Shown: positions 16,821-24,977 of the stretch, in pieces
Position numbering within the stretch: the first letter of the stretch is position 1
Layout of the letters: each line of letters starts with the position of its first letter
Source: Prochlorococcus sp. AG-363-K07
GTDB lineage: Bacteria > Cyanobacteriota > Cyanobacteriia > PCC-6307 > Cyanobiaceae
Assembly: GCA_003280225.1 (NCBI GenBank)
Contig: QCFO01000006.1
Coordinates: 25,959-89,958, forward strand
DNA length: 64,000 nt
Reading direction: 5' to 3'
Notes under the pieces: generated by a model
The model's input: only the letters and a program-made list of their open reading frames with translations
Databases searched by the model: none
What the model was told of the DNA's origin: nothing
Position numbers and translations under genes: made by a program

Positions 16821-18167
16821 ATGCCTATAGGCAAAGTTCTAATTGCAAATCGTGGCGAGATTGCGCTCCGAATTCTCCGCAGTTGCAGGGAAATGGGTAT
16901 AGCGACCGTTGCGGTTTATAGCACTGTTGATCGCAATGCATTGCATGCTCAACTGGCTGATGAAGCAGTGTGTGTAGGAGATGCTCCTAGTAGCAAAAGC
17001 TATTTAAATGTTCCCAACATTCTTGCCGCAGCAACATCTCGAGGCGTTGATGCCATTCATCCTGGCTATGGATTTTTAGCTGAGAACGACAGATTTGCTG
17101 AGATCTGTCGAGATCATGGCATTGTTTTTGTTGGACCTTCTCCCGATGCCATTCGCTCAATGGGAGATAAGTCCACTGCAAAATCCACAATGCAGAAAGT
17201 AGGAGTTCCTACTGTTCCAGGCAGTGAGGGTTTGTTGAGTACTCCAGATGAGGCAGCGGAATTAGCCACAGGTATGGGTTATCCAGTAATGATTAAGGCC
17301 ACAGCTGGAGGAGGAGGAAGAGGCATGCGTTTGGTAAATGGTCCAGAACATCTTGAAAACCTTTTTAAGGCCGCTCAGGGTGAAGCAGAAGCAGCATTTG
17401 GTAACCCTGGATTGTATATGGAAAAATTCATTGACCGACCTAGACATGTGGAGGTTCAGGTTTTAGCGGATAGGCATGGCAATGTTGTTCATCTTGGGGA
17501 ACGAGATTGCTCAATTCAACGTAGGCATCAAAAGCTATTAGAAGAATCTCCTAGCCCAGCATTAGATCCTGGTTTACGAATTCGGATGGGAAAAGCTGCT
17601 GTTTCAGCTGCAAAAAGTATTAATTATGAGGGCGCTGGAACAGTTGAATTTCTGCTGGATAGAGAAGGAAATTTCTACTTTATGGAAATGAACACTCGCA
17701 TTCAAGTGGAGCATCCTGTCACTGAGATGGTTACTGGTATTGATTTAATTGCAGAACAATTAAGGATTGCTGGAGGGGAGCCAATCAGTGTCACTCAGGA
17801 TCAAGTTGCTTTACGAGGACATGCGATTGAATGCCGTATTAATGCAGAGGATTCAACCCATAATTTTCGGCCTGCTCCAGGGCGTATTACTGGTTGGCTG
17901 CCCCCTGGAGGGCCTGGGGTTCGTGTAGATAGCCATGTTTATACGGGTTATGACATCCCACCTTTTTATGACTCTTTGATTGGGAAATTGATTGTTTGGG
18001 GTAATGATCGGAATGCTGCTTTGAAGAGGATGAAACGAGCTCTTAATGAATGTGCAGTCACTGGCATACCAACCACAATTGATTTTCACTTAACTCTTTT
18101 GGAACGGGATGAATTTTTAAATGGTGATGTACATACGAAATTTGTAGAACAGGAAATGCTTGGGTGA
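16821..18167 (+). CDS. accC: acetyl-CoA carboxylase, biotin carboxylase subunit
   Basis: The 448-aa enzyme carboxylates biotin on AccB with ATP and bicarbonate, the first step of fatty-acid synthesis. It shows the N-terminal [19 protein letters not shown], the ATP-grasp glycine loop [12 protein letters not shown], catalytic [20 protein letters not shown] and the biotin carboxylase C-terminal domain. The length is normal (about 450). The start ATG at 16821 is confirmed by the [11 protein letters not shown] motif beginning at residue 4. The tRNA-Leu lies divergent upstream, and yggT is convergent, with a shared terminator hairpin. Confidence 0.97.
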   Translation: MPIGKVLIANRGEIALRILRSCREMGIATVAVYSTVDRNALHAQLADEAVCVGDAPSSKSYLNVPNILAAATSRGVDAIHPGYGFLAENDRFAEICRDHGIVFVGPSPDAIRSMGDKSTAKSTMQKVGVPTVPGSEGLLSTPDEAAELATGMGYPVMIKATAGGGGRGMRLVNGPEHLENLFKAAQGEAEAAFGNPGLYMEKFIDRPRHVEVQVLADRHGNVVHLGERDCSIQRRHQKLLEESPSPALDPGLRIRMGKAAVSAAKSINYEGAGTVEFLLDREGNFYFMEMNTRIQVEHPVTEMVTGIDLIAEQLRIAGGEPISVTQDQVALRGHAIECRINAEDSTHNFRPAPGRITGWLPPGGPGVRVDSHVYTGYDIPPFYDSLIGKLIVWGNDRNAALKRMKRALNECAVTGIPTTIDFHLTLLERDEFLNGDVHTKFVEQEMLG

Positions 18168-18188
18168 GGTTTTGTAATTGAAACCTCA
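18165..18188. terminator. bidirectional terminator between accC and yggT
   Basis: TGAGGTTT (starting in the accC stop codon) pairs perfectly with AAACCTCA around an 8-base loop (TGTAATTG), followed by TTT. The convergent arrangement of accC and the YggT gene fits a two-way terminator. Confidence 0.7.
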
Positions 18189-18189
18189 T

Positions 18190-18519
18190 TTAGCTCAAGC
18201 TTTGACTTTGTAAGAGGATTTGAGATAAAACCCCTTGAGGACCGACGATTAATTCACGTACGAGGCTTATTAGACCGACCCATATAACGGGGGTTACATC
18301 AACTCCACCAATAGGAGGAACTATTTTCCTGGTGAAAGCCAAAATTGGTTCGGTAGGAAGGCTAATCAAAATCCAAAATCCTTTTTTCATCTCAACCTTG
18401 GGATACCAGGTGAGGACAATCCTCATCAAAAAGCTCAGCGTGAAAGCAGCCAGCAAAAAACCCAGTAAAGGATTGAATATGGGCAGAACTTTAAGAAAAA
18501 AAGACGTCACAAACCTCAA
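18190..18519 (-). CDS. YggT family (Ycf19-like) membrane protein
   Basis: The 109-aa protein has two hydrophobic segments (FNPLLGFLLAAFTLSFLMRIVLTWYP near residue 15-40 and VDVTPVIWVGLISLVRELIV near 73-92) and the family signature FWILISLPTEPILAFTRKIVPPIGGVDVTP. YggT/Ycf19 proteins sit in the cytoplasmic or thylakoid membrane and are linked to division, nucleoid distribution or photosystem assembly in different organisms. It is convergent with accC and divergent from psbX. Confidence 0.88.
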   Translation of the reverse strand: MRFVTSFFLKVLPIFNPLLGFLLAAFTLSFLMRIVLTWYPKVEMKKGFWILISLPTEPILAFTRKIVPPIGGVDVTPVIWVGLISLVRELIVGPQGVLSQILLQSQSLS

Positions 18520-18596
18520 AGCATGTATGGGGACATCGTATAAACACGCAGGTAATCCGTAATACTGATATTGTCTTGGTCTAATTAGCAGCTGCT

Positions 18597-18719
18597 ATGA
18601 CACCTTCTGCCGCCAATCTTTTGTACAGCCTTGTAGGTGCCGCAATTCTCATTGTTATTCCTGCAGGATCCTTTTTGCTATGGGTTAGTCAAAAAGATGC
18701 TTTGGCCCGAGGACGCTAG
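18597..18719 (+). CDS. psbX: photosystem II protein PsbX
   Basis: This 40-aa ORF, too short for the track, reads MTPSAANLLYSLVGAAILIV then a hydrophobic span ending SQKDALARGR. One membrane helix with a short lumenal N-terminus and a stromal S-Q-K/I-D...R tail is the PsbX pattern. PsbX is a small PSII core subunit near cytochrome b559 and the plastoquinone exchange cavity. A perfect 10-bp hairpin 30 bases after the stop separates it from ycf66. Confidence 0.85.
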   Translation: MTPSAANLLYSLVGAAILIVIPAGSFLLWVSQKDALARGR

Positions 18720-18748
18720 TCAATAGAGGCGTACTTCGTAGACTAGGC

Positions 18749-18777
18749 GCAATGAGGTTGATCTTTGACCTCATTGC
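18749..18777 (+). terminator. 10-bp perfect hairpin between psbX and ycf66
   Basis: GCAATGAGGT (18749-18758) and ACCTCATTGC (18768-18777) pair perfectly around a 9-base loop. It lies 30 bases after psbX and 25 before ycf66. There is no U-tract, so it could be a terminator, an attenuator for ycf66 or an mRNA 3'-end stabiliser for psbX. Confidence 0.6.
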
Positions 18778-18801
18778 CGGTCATTAATAGGGGGCGCAAC
18801 T

Positions 18802-19770
18802 TTGGTCAATGCCAGTCTTAATTGGGCCAGCATTGTGGGAATTGTCCTCGCCGTAAGTGGCGCGGGTCTTTATTTCTTGCGATCTTTTAAACCTGCGCTA
18901 GCAAGAGACTATGACGTCTTTTTTGCAGCGATAGGCCTGCTTTGTGGTGGGATTCTTTTTTTTCAGGGTTGGAGATTGGATCCAATCCTTCAATTTGGTC
19001 AGTTTTTACTTGCAGGCACAACCGTTTTCTTCGCTTATGAGAGCGTTCGATTGAGGGGTGTTGCTACTGATCAGGCAAGACGTTCTTCTTATTTTGATGA
19101 TGAGCCCGCTCCAGCTCGGATGCCTGGAGGAGGACGAAATGATGGATGGGATCAAGATTCTTATGATCAATTTGAAGAATCGCAACCTTTTCGAAGAAGA
19201 TTTTCATCATTTGAAGATCGCGACTTGCAATCTGCAGAAGACAATTTGTATCGCTCAAGACGTTCTTCTAGGGCAGCCATCCCAGAAGAAGCGGCAAGTC
19301 GATCTGTTCGTGAACGATCATCAGAATCTTCAGGTTCACGGAAAGACGATTCGGAGCGAGTTAGAAGAATGTCCCGCTTTAGTGCCAATGATGATGAGAG
19401 GGCGAGGAGTGATGACTCATTTGGTCAAAGGAGAAATGCTCGTACTGACCAACGCAGAGGAAGCCGTCCTTCCTTAAATGAGCAAACTTCCAGTAGAAGA
19501 AGGAATTTTGATGATCAATCAAGAAGATCTGCCAACCGAGGAGAGGATTCATCTTTTAAGAGATCTCGTACAAGTCAGGGAACTTCAACTAGCCAACAGG
19601 CTGAAGATGCGGCATATACTCCAACCAGACAAACTTCTTCACGTTTTAAGCGAAATGAGAGAGAACCTGCTCGAGGTTCTTCCGACTTTTCTTCTCAACA
19701 ACGACCTAGTACCGGTGACCAGTCACCTAAGCCAAGAAGGAGAGATAACAGTTCTATGTTTGACGATTAA
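18802..19770 (+). CDS. ycf66: Ycf66 family membrane protein with long RS-rich tail
   Basis: In this 322-aa protein with a TTG start, residues 1-90 hold three hydrophobic segments (WASIVGIVLAVSGAGLYFLRSF, DYDVFFAAIGLLCGGILFFQGWRLDP, FGQFLLAGTTVFFAYESVRLRG), the Ycf66 domain shared by cyanobacteria and plastids. Residues 95-322 are a low-complexity, strongly charged tail rich in Arg, Ser, Asp and Gln (RRSSRAAIPEEAASRSVRER) with no predicted fold. Plastid Ycf66 ends soon after the membrane domain, so the tail is a cyanobacterial addition. The function is not established. It lies downstream of psbX and upstream of two lipoprotein genes. Confidence 0.87.
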   Translation: MVNASLNWASIVGIVLAVSGAGLYFLRSFKPALARDYDVFFAAIGLLCGGILFFQGWRLDPILQFGQFLLAGTTVFFAYESVRLRGVATDQARRSSYFDDEPAPARMPGGGRNDGWDQDSYDQFEESQPFRRRFSSFEDRDLQSAEDNLYRSRRSSRAAIPEEAASRSVRERSSESSGSRKDDSERVRRMSRFSANDDERARSDDSFGQRRNARTDQRRGSRPSLNEQTSSRRRNFDDQSRRSANRGEDSSFKRSRTSQGTSTSQQAEDAAYTPTRQTSSRFKRNEREPARGSSDFSSQQRPSTGDQSPKPRRRDNSSMFDD

Positions 19771-19773
19771 ATT

Positions 19774-20313
19774 TTGGTTAAAAGTGACCTACAGAAAATT
19801 GTAATTTTTTTGAGCTGTTTGCTCCTTTCTAGTTGTGGGAGCAGGATTGAGCGATTTCAAGATTCATTGGAAATTCGTAGTCAGCAAGACCCTGTTTTAA
19901 GTGGTGATGGTCAAAAGTTAGCTTTGATAGTTGAGTACAAAGGTAGGCTCTCTGTTCAGTTAAGGGACCTGAGGAATGGTGAAGTTCTTCGTTTAAGACA
20001 TTTGTCGAGGAATCAACCTCATAGTTCTCCTTCGTTGAGTTGGAATGGAAGGTATTTAGCAGTGATCGCGCAACGGGGAAATAGGCGTTTGGTAATCATT
20101 GAAGATCGCCTAACGGGTCGCAGTCATCATCTTTTAACTCCTAGAGAAAGAATTCCACTGAGATTGAGCTTAGCTCCGGATGCGACTCAAGTTGCGATTC
20201 AAATGGCTGATAAAGGGAAGTGGCGAATTGAATTATTTGATTTAAGTAAGACAATCGAATCAGATCAACCGAGGGGGAGAATTTCTAACACAACTTCACC
20301 GGTTATCAGGTAA
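19774..20313 (+). CDS. TolB/WD40-like beta-propeller lipoprotein (first of pair)
   Basis: The 179-aa protein has an N-terminal signal with lipobox (IFLSCLLLSSCGS), so it is probably lipidated at Cys. The rest carries TolB-like blades (QDPVLSGDGQKLALIVEYKGR, SPSLSWNGRYLAVIAQRGNRRLVI, RLSLAPDATQVAIQMADKGKWRIELFD), about three repeats, i.e. half a propeller. Its TTG start is 4 bases after the ycf66 stop, and its stop overlaps the next gene, a paralogue. The pair may assemble into one propeller in the periplasm. Function unknown. Confidence 0.72.
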   Translation: MVKSDLQKIVIFLSCLLLSSCGSRIERFQDSLEIRSQQDPVLSGDGQKLALIVEYKGRLSVQLRDLRNGEVLRLRHLSRNQPHSSPSLSWNGRYLAVIAQRGNRRLVIIEDRLTGRSHHLLTPRERIPLRLSLAPDATQVAIQMADKGKWRIELFDLSKTIESDQPRGRISNTTSPVIR

Positions 20314-20819
20314 TGAAATTTAGATCTATTTATAAACTTTCTTTTAGGGTTTCTTTTTTATGTTTATTTCTTAGCGTTGGCGGTTGCTTTCGAGGAGATA
20401 TGAGACCAGTTAGAAGTTTTAATGAATCCTTAGAACAGATTTATCCCAGTCAAAGAGAGCCTTCTATGGGAAAAGAATGGTTGGTTTCATTAGTTAATTC
20501 TCAAGGTAAAGATAAAATTGAAATGATTCATATTCCTACTCGTAGAAAAGTTCCTTTGCCCGGATTAAATAGAGCTGATTCACAACCAATTAGTGTCAGT
20601 GTCAGTGGTGATGGAGAGAGATTAGCTCTGATTAGACAACGATATGATCAAACTGAATTGATGATTTATAGGCGCTCAGTAGGAACATTAAAGCGTATTG
20701 AATTAAGTCCGAAAGGTATACCTCGTCGAGTTAGTTTAGATAACTCTGGGCAGATTTTGGCGGTTCAAGTTAGCAGAGATGGAAGATGGATTGTCGAAGT
20801 TATCCGTTTGCAAGGATAA
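20313..20819 (+). CDS. TolB/WD40-like beta-propeller lipoprotein (second of pair)
   Basis: The 168-aa paralogue of the preceding gene starts on its last base (TAATG overlap). It has a signal peptide with lipobox region LSVGGCFRGD, then blade-like repeats (ISVSVSGDGERLALIRQRYDQTELMIY and RRVSLDNSGQILAVQVSRDGRWIVEVIRL). The S-x-D/S-G-x-x-L/I-A-x pattern is the TolB/PD40 repeat. It is tightly coupled to its partner and convergent with an hli gene 20 bases away. Confidence 0.72.
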   Translation: MKFRSIYKLSFRVSFLCLFLSVGGCFRGDMRPVRSFNESLEQIYPSQREPSMGKEWLVSLVNSQGKDKIEMIHIPTRRKVPLPGLNRADSQPISVSVSGDGERLALIRQRYDQTELMIYRRSVGTLKRIELSPKGIPRRVSLDNSGQILAVQVSRDGRWIVEVIRLQG

Positions 20820-20839
20820 ACACAAAATTTATGGTCCGT

Positions 20840-21088
20840 TTATGACACCAGTCCTGCCCAATGTAAAAAGGTTGTATGACTTAATGCCTCAATAAGCAAG
20901 ATCGCTGTAAATCCGATCATTGCAAATCTTCCATTGACTCGTTCGGCATAGGCACTCCAGCCAAAAGCAGGGACATCTCCAGTTGTAGCACTTGTATCAG
21001 TCTTTTGATTGTCGATCACTTTTGAATTGACTGGTAATACATCATCACCATCACTTTTATCTGACAAATTTGGATCAGGGGAGTTCAT
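20840..21088 (-). CDS. hli: high-light-inducible (Hli/ELIP-type) protein
   Basis: The 82-aa protein has a polar N-terminus followed by a single chlorophyll-binding helix with the diagnostic ERVNGRFAMIGFTAILLIEAL motif (E-x-x-N-G-R-x-A-M-x-G). Hli proteins bind chlorophyll and carotenoid and protect photosystems or newly made chlorophyll. The start codon directly follows the stop of the upstream ABC transporter gene, so the two form one transcription unit. Confidence 0.95.
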   Translation of the reverse strand: MNSPDPNLSDKSDGDDVLPVNSKVIDNQKTDTSATTGDVPAFGWSAYAERVNGRFAMIGFTAILLIEALSHTTFLHWAGLVS

Positions 21089-23086
21089 TTAGCTCTTTCG
21101 TTGGGTATTAAAGTCGAAGTTTGTGGTAGATGCAAGACGCCAACTACCATCTCCGATTAATTCCAGCACAGCTGAGTGGAATTCTATAAGGGTTGGACGG
21201 TGGCCCACGCTAATAAAAGCTAGCTCCCTTTTTGCTAGAAGTTTATACAGATGTTCCTCGGTTTGTACATCTAATGCACTTGTGGCTTCATCCAAGACCG
21301 CAAATCTAGGAGCATTTAATAATAATCGACCAAATGCTAGCCGCTGTTGTTCTCCAAGAGACAATATCCTAGGCCAGTCTTGCTTCACATCTAGATCAGG
21401 ATAACGGTCTATTAGTGAAGTTAGCTTTACTTCTGATAGAACAGATCTTAATTGATCATCACTAAATTTATTTTCTTCTGTTGGATAGCATAATTGTTCT
21501 CTTAATGATCCAAGTATCATATAAGGTTTTTGGGGTATAAATAATAAATCTCCCATATTGGGCTTTTCAATAGTTCCATTTTCTGGCTTCCATAATCCAC
21601 ATATCATTCTAAGTAAAGATGTTTTTCCACATCCAGATGGGCCAACAACAAGAAGTCTGTCGCTTTTTTCGATGCTAATATTTAAGTCATGAATAATAGG
21701 TTTTGATGCTCCAGGCGGCCATAAATCTGCATTCCGAATAAGTATTGAATCTGCATAGGAGTCTTCTGGAATTGGTACAGTCTCACTTTTACTATTTACT
21801 TGTTCGACTTTTGATTGAAATCCTTCTAATCGACTGATCCCAGCAGTAAACTTTGAGAGCTCCTCAATTTGATTTACTATAAAAAATAGTGATCCTTCAA
21901 CCATATTAAATGCAAAATTTGCCTGGATAAATCTTCCATAGTCAATTTCACCAAGGAAGTAAGGAACTGCCATAATTAAATAGGGGAAGAAAATACCGGC
22001 ATATCCGAGTGATCTTCTGATTACATCAATAATGACTCTCCAGATAATTAATAGGTTGTAATTACGTACTACGCTTCCAAGCCTTCTTTGTGTTTCTGCT
22101 TTTTCTGGATCTTCACCTGAATAAAAAGCTATGGACTCTGCGTTGTCACGAATGTGGACTAAACCGTAACGGAAATCTGCTTCATAGCGCAATTGAGCAA
22201 AGTCAATTCTGACTAAATTCTTTCCAGCTATGATTAATATTGTTGTTGCAAGTGCTGAATAGATAAATAAGGCCCAAGTTAATTTTTCACTGATACTCCA
22301 AAGAATTAATATATTAAAAGAAAATGTTAATAGAGCATCAAAAATTCCAATTGTAAATGAAAGACTTTGTGCTGTAAATGCTCTTGTGTCTTCTGTAATT
22401 CTTTGGTCTGGATTGTCTACATCAGTTTCTTGTTCATCATTTGGGTTTAAAATATAATAGGCTTTGTTGTTTAGATAGTCTGAGATTAGACTACGTGATA
22501 GCCATTCTCGCCAGATTATTCCTAATTTATATGTAAAGAATAATTGTGAGACACGAATTGGCAATGCAACTATAAAGCAACAAGCATAAATTCCAAGAAG
22601 CCTGTAAAACCCTGCTTCTTGTTTTTCAACGAGGGCATTTGTAAGATCCCGTGCAATAAAACCAATCCCAGCATTTATTCCATTTACAGTTAATAACATT
22701 AAAACTATGATCCCTAGTAATAACCAATGACTCCAGAGTCTATTTCGAAGTTGTTGTCGAAAACTAAAAAATGTTGTAGAGCCTAGAAAAAAAAGTGCTG
22801 AGAATAACCATCCCCACCAACTGCTCCATATGGTTTCTATAGTCTGTAAGACTCCACCAAAGTATTTTTGAGTTAAAATAGGTTGAAATTTTTCAAATGT
22901 TTCTATTATTCCAGTTAGAAAAACTAGAACCAAGCCACCTACACAGAAAATCAATGATATTAGTAGCCATATGAATTGGCCCCCATTTCCTTGATCTAAA
23001 GGCAAGAAGAATGGTTGTGCCAAACGTCTTAGCTTGCCTAGTTGACTATTGAAACCCTTTTGGGGTTCAATTATTGAGTTGCTCAT
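21089..23086 (-). CDS. ABCD/SbmA-YddA-type ABC transporter
   Basis: The 665-aa half-transporter has membrane helices in residues 30-400, then one ATPase domain with Walker A GPSGCGKTSLLRMICG, signature LSLGEQQRLAFGRLL, Walker B FAVLDEATSALD and switch His SVGHRPTLIEFH. The NPDQRITEDTRAFTAQSLSF segment (EAA-like) is typical of the ABC_membrane_2 (ABCD, YddA, BclA) family, whose members carry acyl-CoAs, peptides or vitamin B12. The N-terminal extra span (WLLISLIFCVGGLVLVFLTGI) also fits. Substrate unknown. It is followed at once by hli. Confidence 0.9.
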   Translation of the reverse strand: MSNSIIEPQKGFNSQLGKLRRLAQPFFLPLDQGNGGQFIWLLISLIFCVGGLVLVFLTGIIETFEKFQPILTQKYFGGVLQTIETIWSSWWGWLFSALFFLGSTTFFSFRQQLRNRLWSHWLLLGIIVLMLLTVNGINAGIGFIARDLTNALVEKQEAGFYRLLGIYACCFIVALPIRVSQLFFTYKLGIIWREWLSRSLISDYLNNKAYYILNPNDEQETDVDNPDQRITEDTRAFTAQSLSFTIGIFDALLTFSFNILILWSISEKLTWALFIYSALATTILIIAGKNLVRIDFAQLRYEADFRYGLVHIRDNAESIAFYSGEDPEKAETQRRLGSVVRNYNLLIIWRVIIDVIRRSLGYAGIFFPYLIMAVPYFLGEIDYGRFIQANFAFNMVEGSLFFIVNQIEELSKFTAGISRLEGFQSKVEQVNSKSETVPIPEDSYADSILIRNADLWPPGASKPIIHDLNISIEKSDRLLVVGPSGCGKTSLLRMICGLWKPENGTIEKPNMGDLLFIPQKPYMILGSLREQLCYPTEENKFSDDQLRSVLSEVKLTSLIDRYPDLDVKQDWPRILSLGEQQRLAFGRLLLNAPRFAVLDEATSALDVQTEEHLYKLLAKRELAFISVGHRPTLIEFHSAVLELIGDGSWRLASTTNFDFNTQRKS

Positions 23087-23333
23087 GTTCTGATTATATT
23101 TATCAAGTCAAGTCATAAAGAAGGTGTTTAGTGAATTGACTCATTTTGTTTCTTATTCAAGCATCACTTATTGTCTACATCCATAATTTTTTCTTTATTT
23201 CTAATCGAGTGATCAAATGGAATTGTATAATTAATTCTAGGAGGGTGTAAGGGGATTTTTATCTCTTTTTATTTAGTAAGTAAATAAATGATCTGTTTTA
23301 TTTATTTGGCTTTTATTTAATAAAGCATCTTTT

Positions 23334-23624
23334 TTAATTACAAGTAATATCATTATTCATGGCTTTGAGCATTGCTTCTTTTTCTAGTGGTGGAATTGGT
23401 AAGCACAATACTTCATCAACTAAGTCAATCCTCCACAGCACTTGACTCCCTGGTTTGTTAGGCATCTCTCTTTTGTAGTGGATCCCTTCGTTCAGTAGCT
23501 CTGATTGCTGATCCAACTCTGCCTTTGATATACCCAAGTACTCCAATAGCTCACTTGTCGAGAACCACTGATCCTTTTCTTGCTCAGTTGGATTAGATTT
23601 CAATTTCTTATTTGGGATTTTCAT
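23334..23624 (-). CDS. small helix-turn-helix-like protein, unknown
   Basis: The 96-aa protein is polar, and the central WFSTSELLEYLGISKAELDQQ reads like a MerR/excisionase-type winged helix, followed by the short beta-hairpin-like HYKREMPNKPGSQVLWRIDLVDEV. That pattern is seen in small DNA-binding modules of marine picocyanobacteria, but there is no secure family match. A perfect 8-bp hairpin carrying a GGAGG lies about 20 bases upstream of the ATG. Nothing mobile is adjacent. Confidence 0.6.
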   Translation of the reverse strand: MKIPNKKLKSNPTEQEKDQWFSTSELLEYLGISKAELDQQSELLNEGIHYKREMPNKPGSQVLWRIDLVDEVLCLPIPPLEKEAMLKAMNNDITCN

Positions 23625-23644
23625 CGCATCTTGAATATCTTCTT

Positions 23645-23664
23645 TTAAAGGATCCCTCCTTTAA
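23645..23664 (-). promoter_or_regulatory. hairpin with GGAGG upstream of 23624 start
   Basis: On the minus strand TTAAAGGA pairs with TCCTTTAA around a GGGA tetraloop. The GGAGGG purine run is partly in the stem and partly in the loop, about 30 bases from the ATG. It may be an operator for the encoded HTH-like protein or an mRNA element. Confidence 0.4.
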
Positions 23665-23773
23665 CTAGATAATCAAGAGCTGACTTCCAATTTAATCATT
23701 TTAGCTGTTTTTATTGTATTGATTCGACGTTGTCTTTTACCCTCAGGATTTTGCTGTATTGCTTCCTGATCCA

Positions 23774-24115
23774 TTATCCGGGAGGCCAATTTAAGTTGCG
23801 CCCACCAATAATGTGAATGTGTAAATGAAAGACAGTTTGCCCAGCTTTTTCGCCTGTGTTTATCACTGTGCGCCAGTCATCAAGACCTTCTGATTTTGCA
23901 ATTGATGCCGCCACTAGAAGCAAATGACCTAAAAGATTTTGGTCTTCTAGTTCAACCGACCTGAGACTATCAATTTCTTTTCGTGGAATAATAAGAATAT
24001 GAACAGGAGCTTGGGGTTGAATATCTCGGAATGCAATGCAGTGCTTGTCACTGTAGACCTCATCACATGGAATCTCTTGGTTAATGATTTGACCAAAAAT
24101 TGTTTTCCCAGACAT
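23774..24115 (-). CDS. HIT-family nucleotide hydrolase (HinT-like)
   Basis: The 113-aa protein is of the HinT branch, which hydrolyses adenosine 5'-phosphoramidates. The start MSGKTIFGQIINQEIPCDEVYSDKHC and FRDIQPQAPVHILIIPRKEID are the family's N-terminal half. The catalytic triad motif H-x-H-x-H is HLHIHIIGG near the C-terminus, ending LNWPPG as usual. Full length, cytosolic. The next gene in the same direction is def, 161 bases upstream. Confidence 0.93.
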   Translation of the reverse strand: MSGKTIFGQIINQEIPCDEVYSDKHCIAFRDIQPQAPVHILIIPRKEIDSLRSVELEDQNLLGHLLLVAASIAKSEGLDDWRTVINTGEKAGQTVFHLHIHIIGGRNLNWPPG

Positions 24116-24276
24116 TTATTTAAATCCAATTCAGCTTTTATTCTCTCAGTATTTTCCCTTAATGGCTATAGGAAGTAGGTGAAGAAGGCAATGTTTACTT
24201 AGTTTTTGAGAATTTAGATTGATCTTTCATGGCTCGCATCACTTCCTTAGTTCATAATTAGGATTGAATTCTTTCA

Positions 24277-24879
24277 TTAAATATTTTGAACATCATTGCT
24301 GTCAAATCCGTGCTCTTTTAACGCGATGTTTAAATCTTCGTGATTGGATACTCTGTCTACAAAGAGAACACCATTTAGATGGTCGATTTCATGTTGAATA
24401 CATCTTGCTAACAGTCCATCTGCATTCATTTTTTTTGGACGGCCCATTTCGTCTCGAAAGCTTAGTTTGATTGATGATGGCCTGATGACATCTAGATATA
24501 CCTCCGGGATGCTTAAACATCCTTCTTCATATGTGTCTATTGATGCACTTGAGGAAATTATCTCTGGGTTGATTAAGACAAGAGGAGGTGTCGTAGGGTT
24601 TTCTAGATCAAGGTCAATGACTAAAAGCTGTTTGTGTATTCCAACTTGCGGTGCTGCTAGGCCAATACCTTTAGCTGTATACATGCTCCTCAGCATGTCT
24701 CTAGTTAGGTCTCTTATGGATTCATCAACCTTGCTTATGCGGCGAGCGGATTTACGTAAAACTTTGTTCCCAAGGGTGTGAATTTCGAGTGGAGCCACTT
24801 CGAGTGCCTCTTTAGGCACAGTTATGGCAGTCCCATTTTTCGCGGCATTTCTTGCCAACCCAGCGAAGCTTTTGGCCAA
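24277..24879 (-). CDS. def: peptide deformylase
   Basis: The 200-aa metalloenzyme removes the formyl group from new polypeptides. All three motifs are visible: GIGLAAPQVG (about 70), EGCLSIP (about 119, Cys metal ligand) and QHEIDHLNG (about 161, the other two His ligands and catalytic Glu). A short N-terminal extension (MAKSFAGLARNAAKNG) precedes the core, common in cyanobacterial enzymes, which matter for D1 turnover. It is divergent from an S9 peptidase; the 98-bp spacer includes a CTTG tandem triplet repeat. Confidence 0.96.
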   Translation of the reverse strand: MAKSFAGLARNAAKNGTAITVPKEALEVAPLEIHTLGNKVLRKSARRISKVDESIRDLTRDMLRSMYTAKGIGLAAPQVGIHKQLLVIDLDLENPTTPPLVLINPEIISSSASIDTYEEGCLSIPEVYLDVIRPSSIKLSFRDEMGRPKKMNADGLLARCIQHEIDHLNGVLFVDRVSNHEDLNIALKEHGFDSNDVQNI

Positions 24880-24977
24880 TGATAATTCTCATTCAATATT
24901 CATGATTGTACGCACACTTGCTTGCTTGCTTGAAGTGAATTCACGATAGATAAGAATGAATTTAGGCTTGAAGCATT

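Noticed and set aside
24900-24935. CTTG tandem repeat in the def/peptidase spacer
   Set aside because: Only three copies of a 4-base unit (CTTGCTTGCTTG); no evidence of length variation or function.
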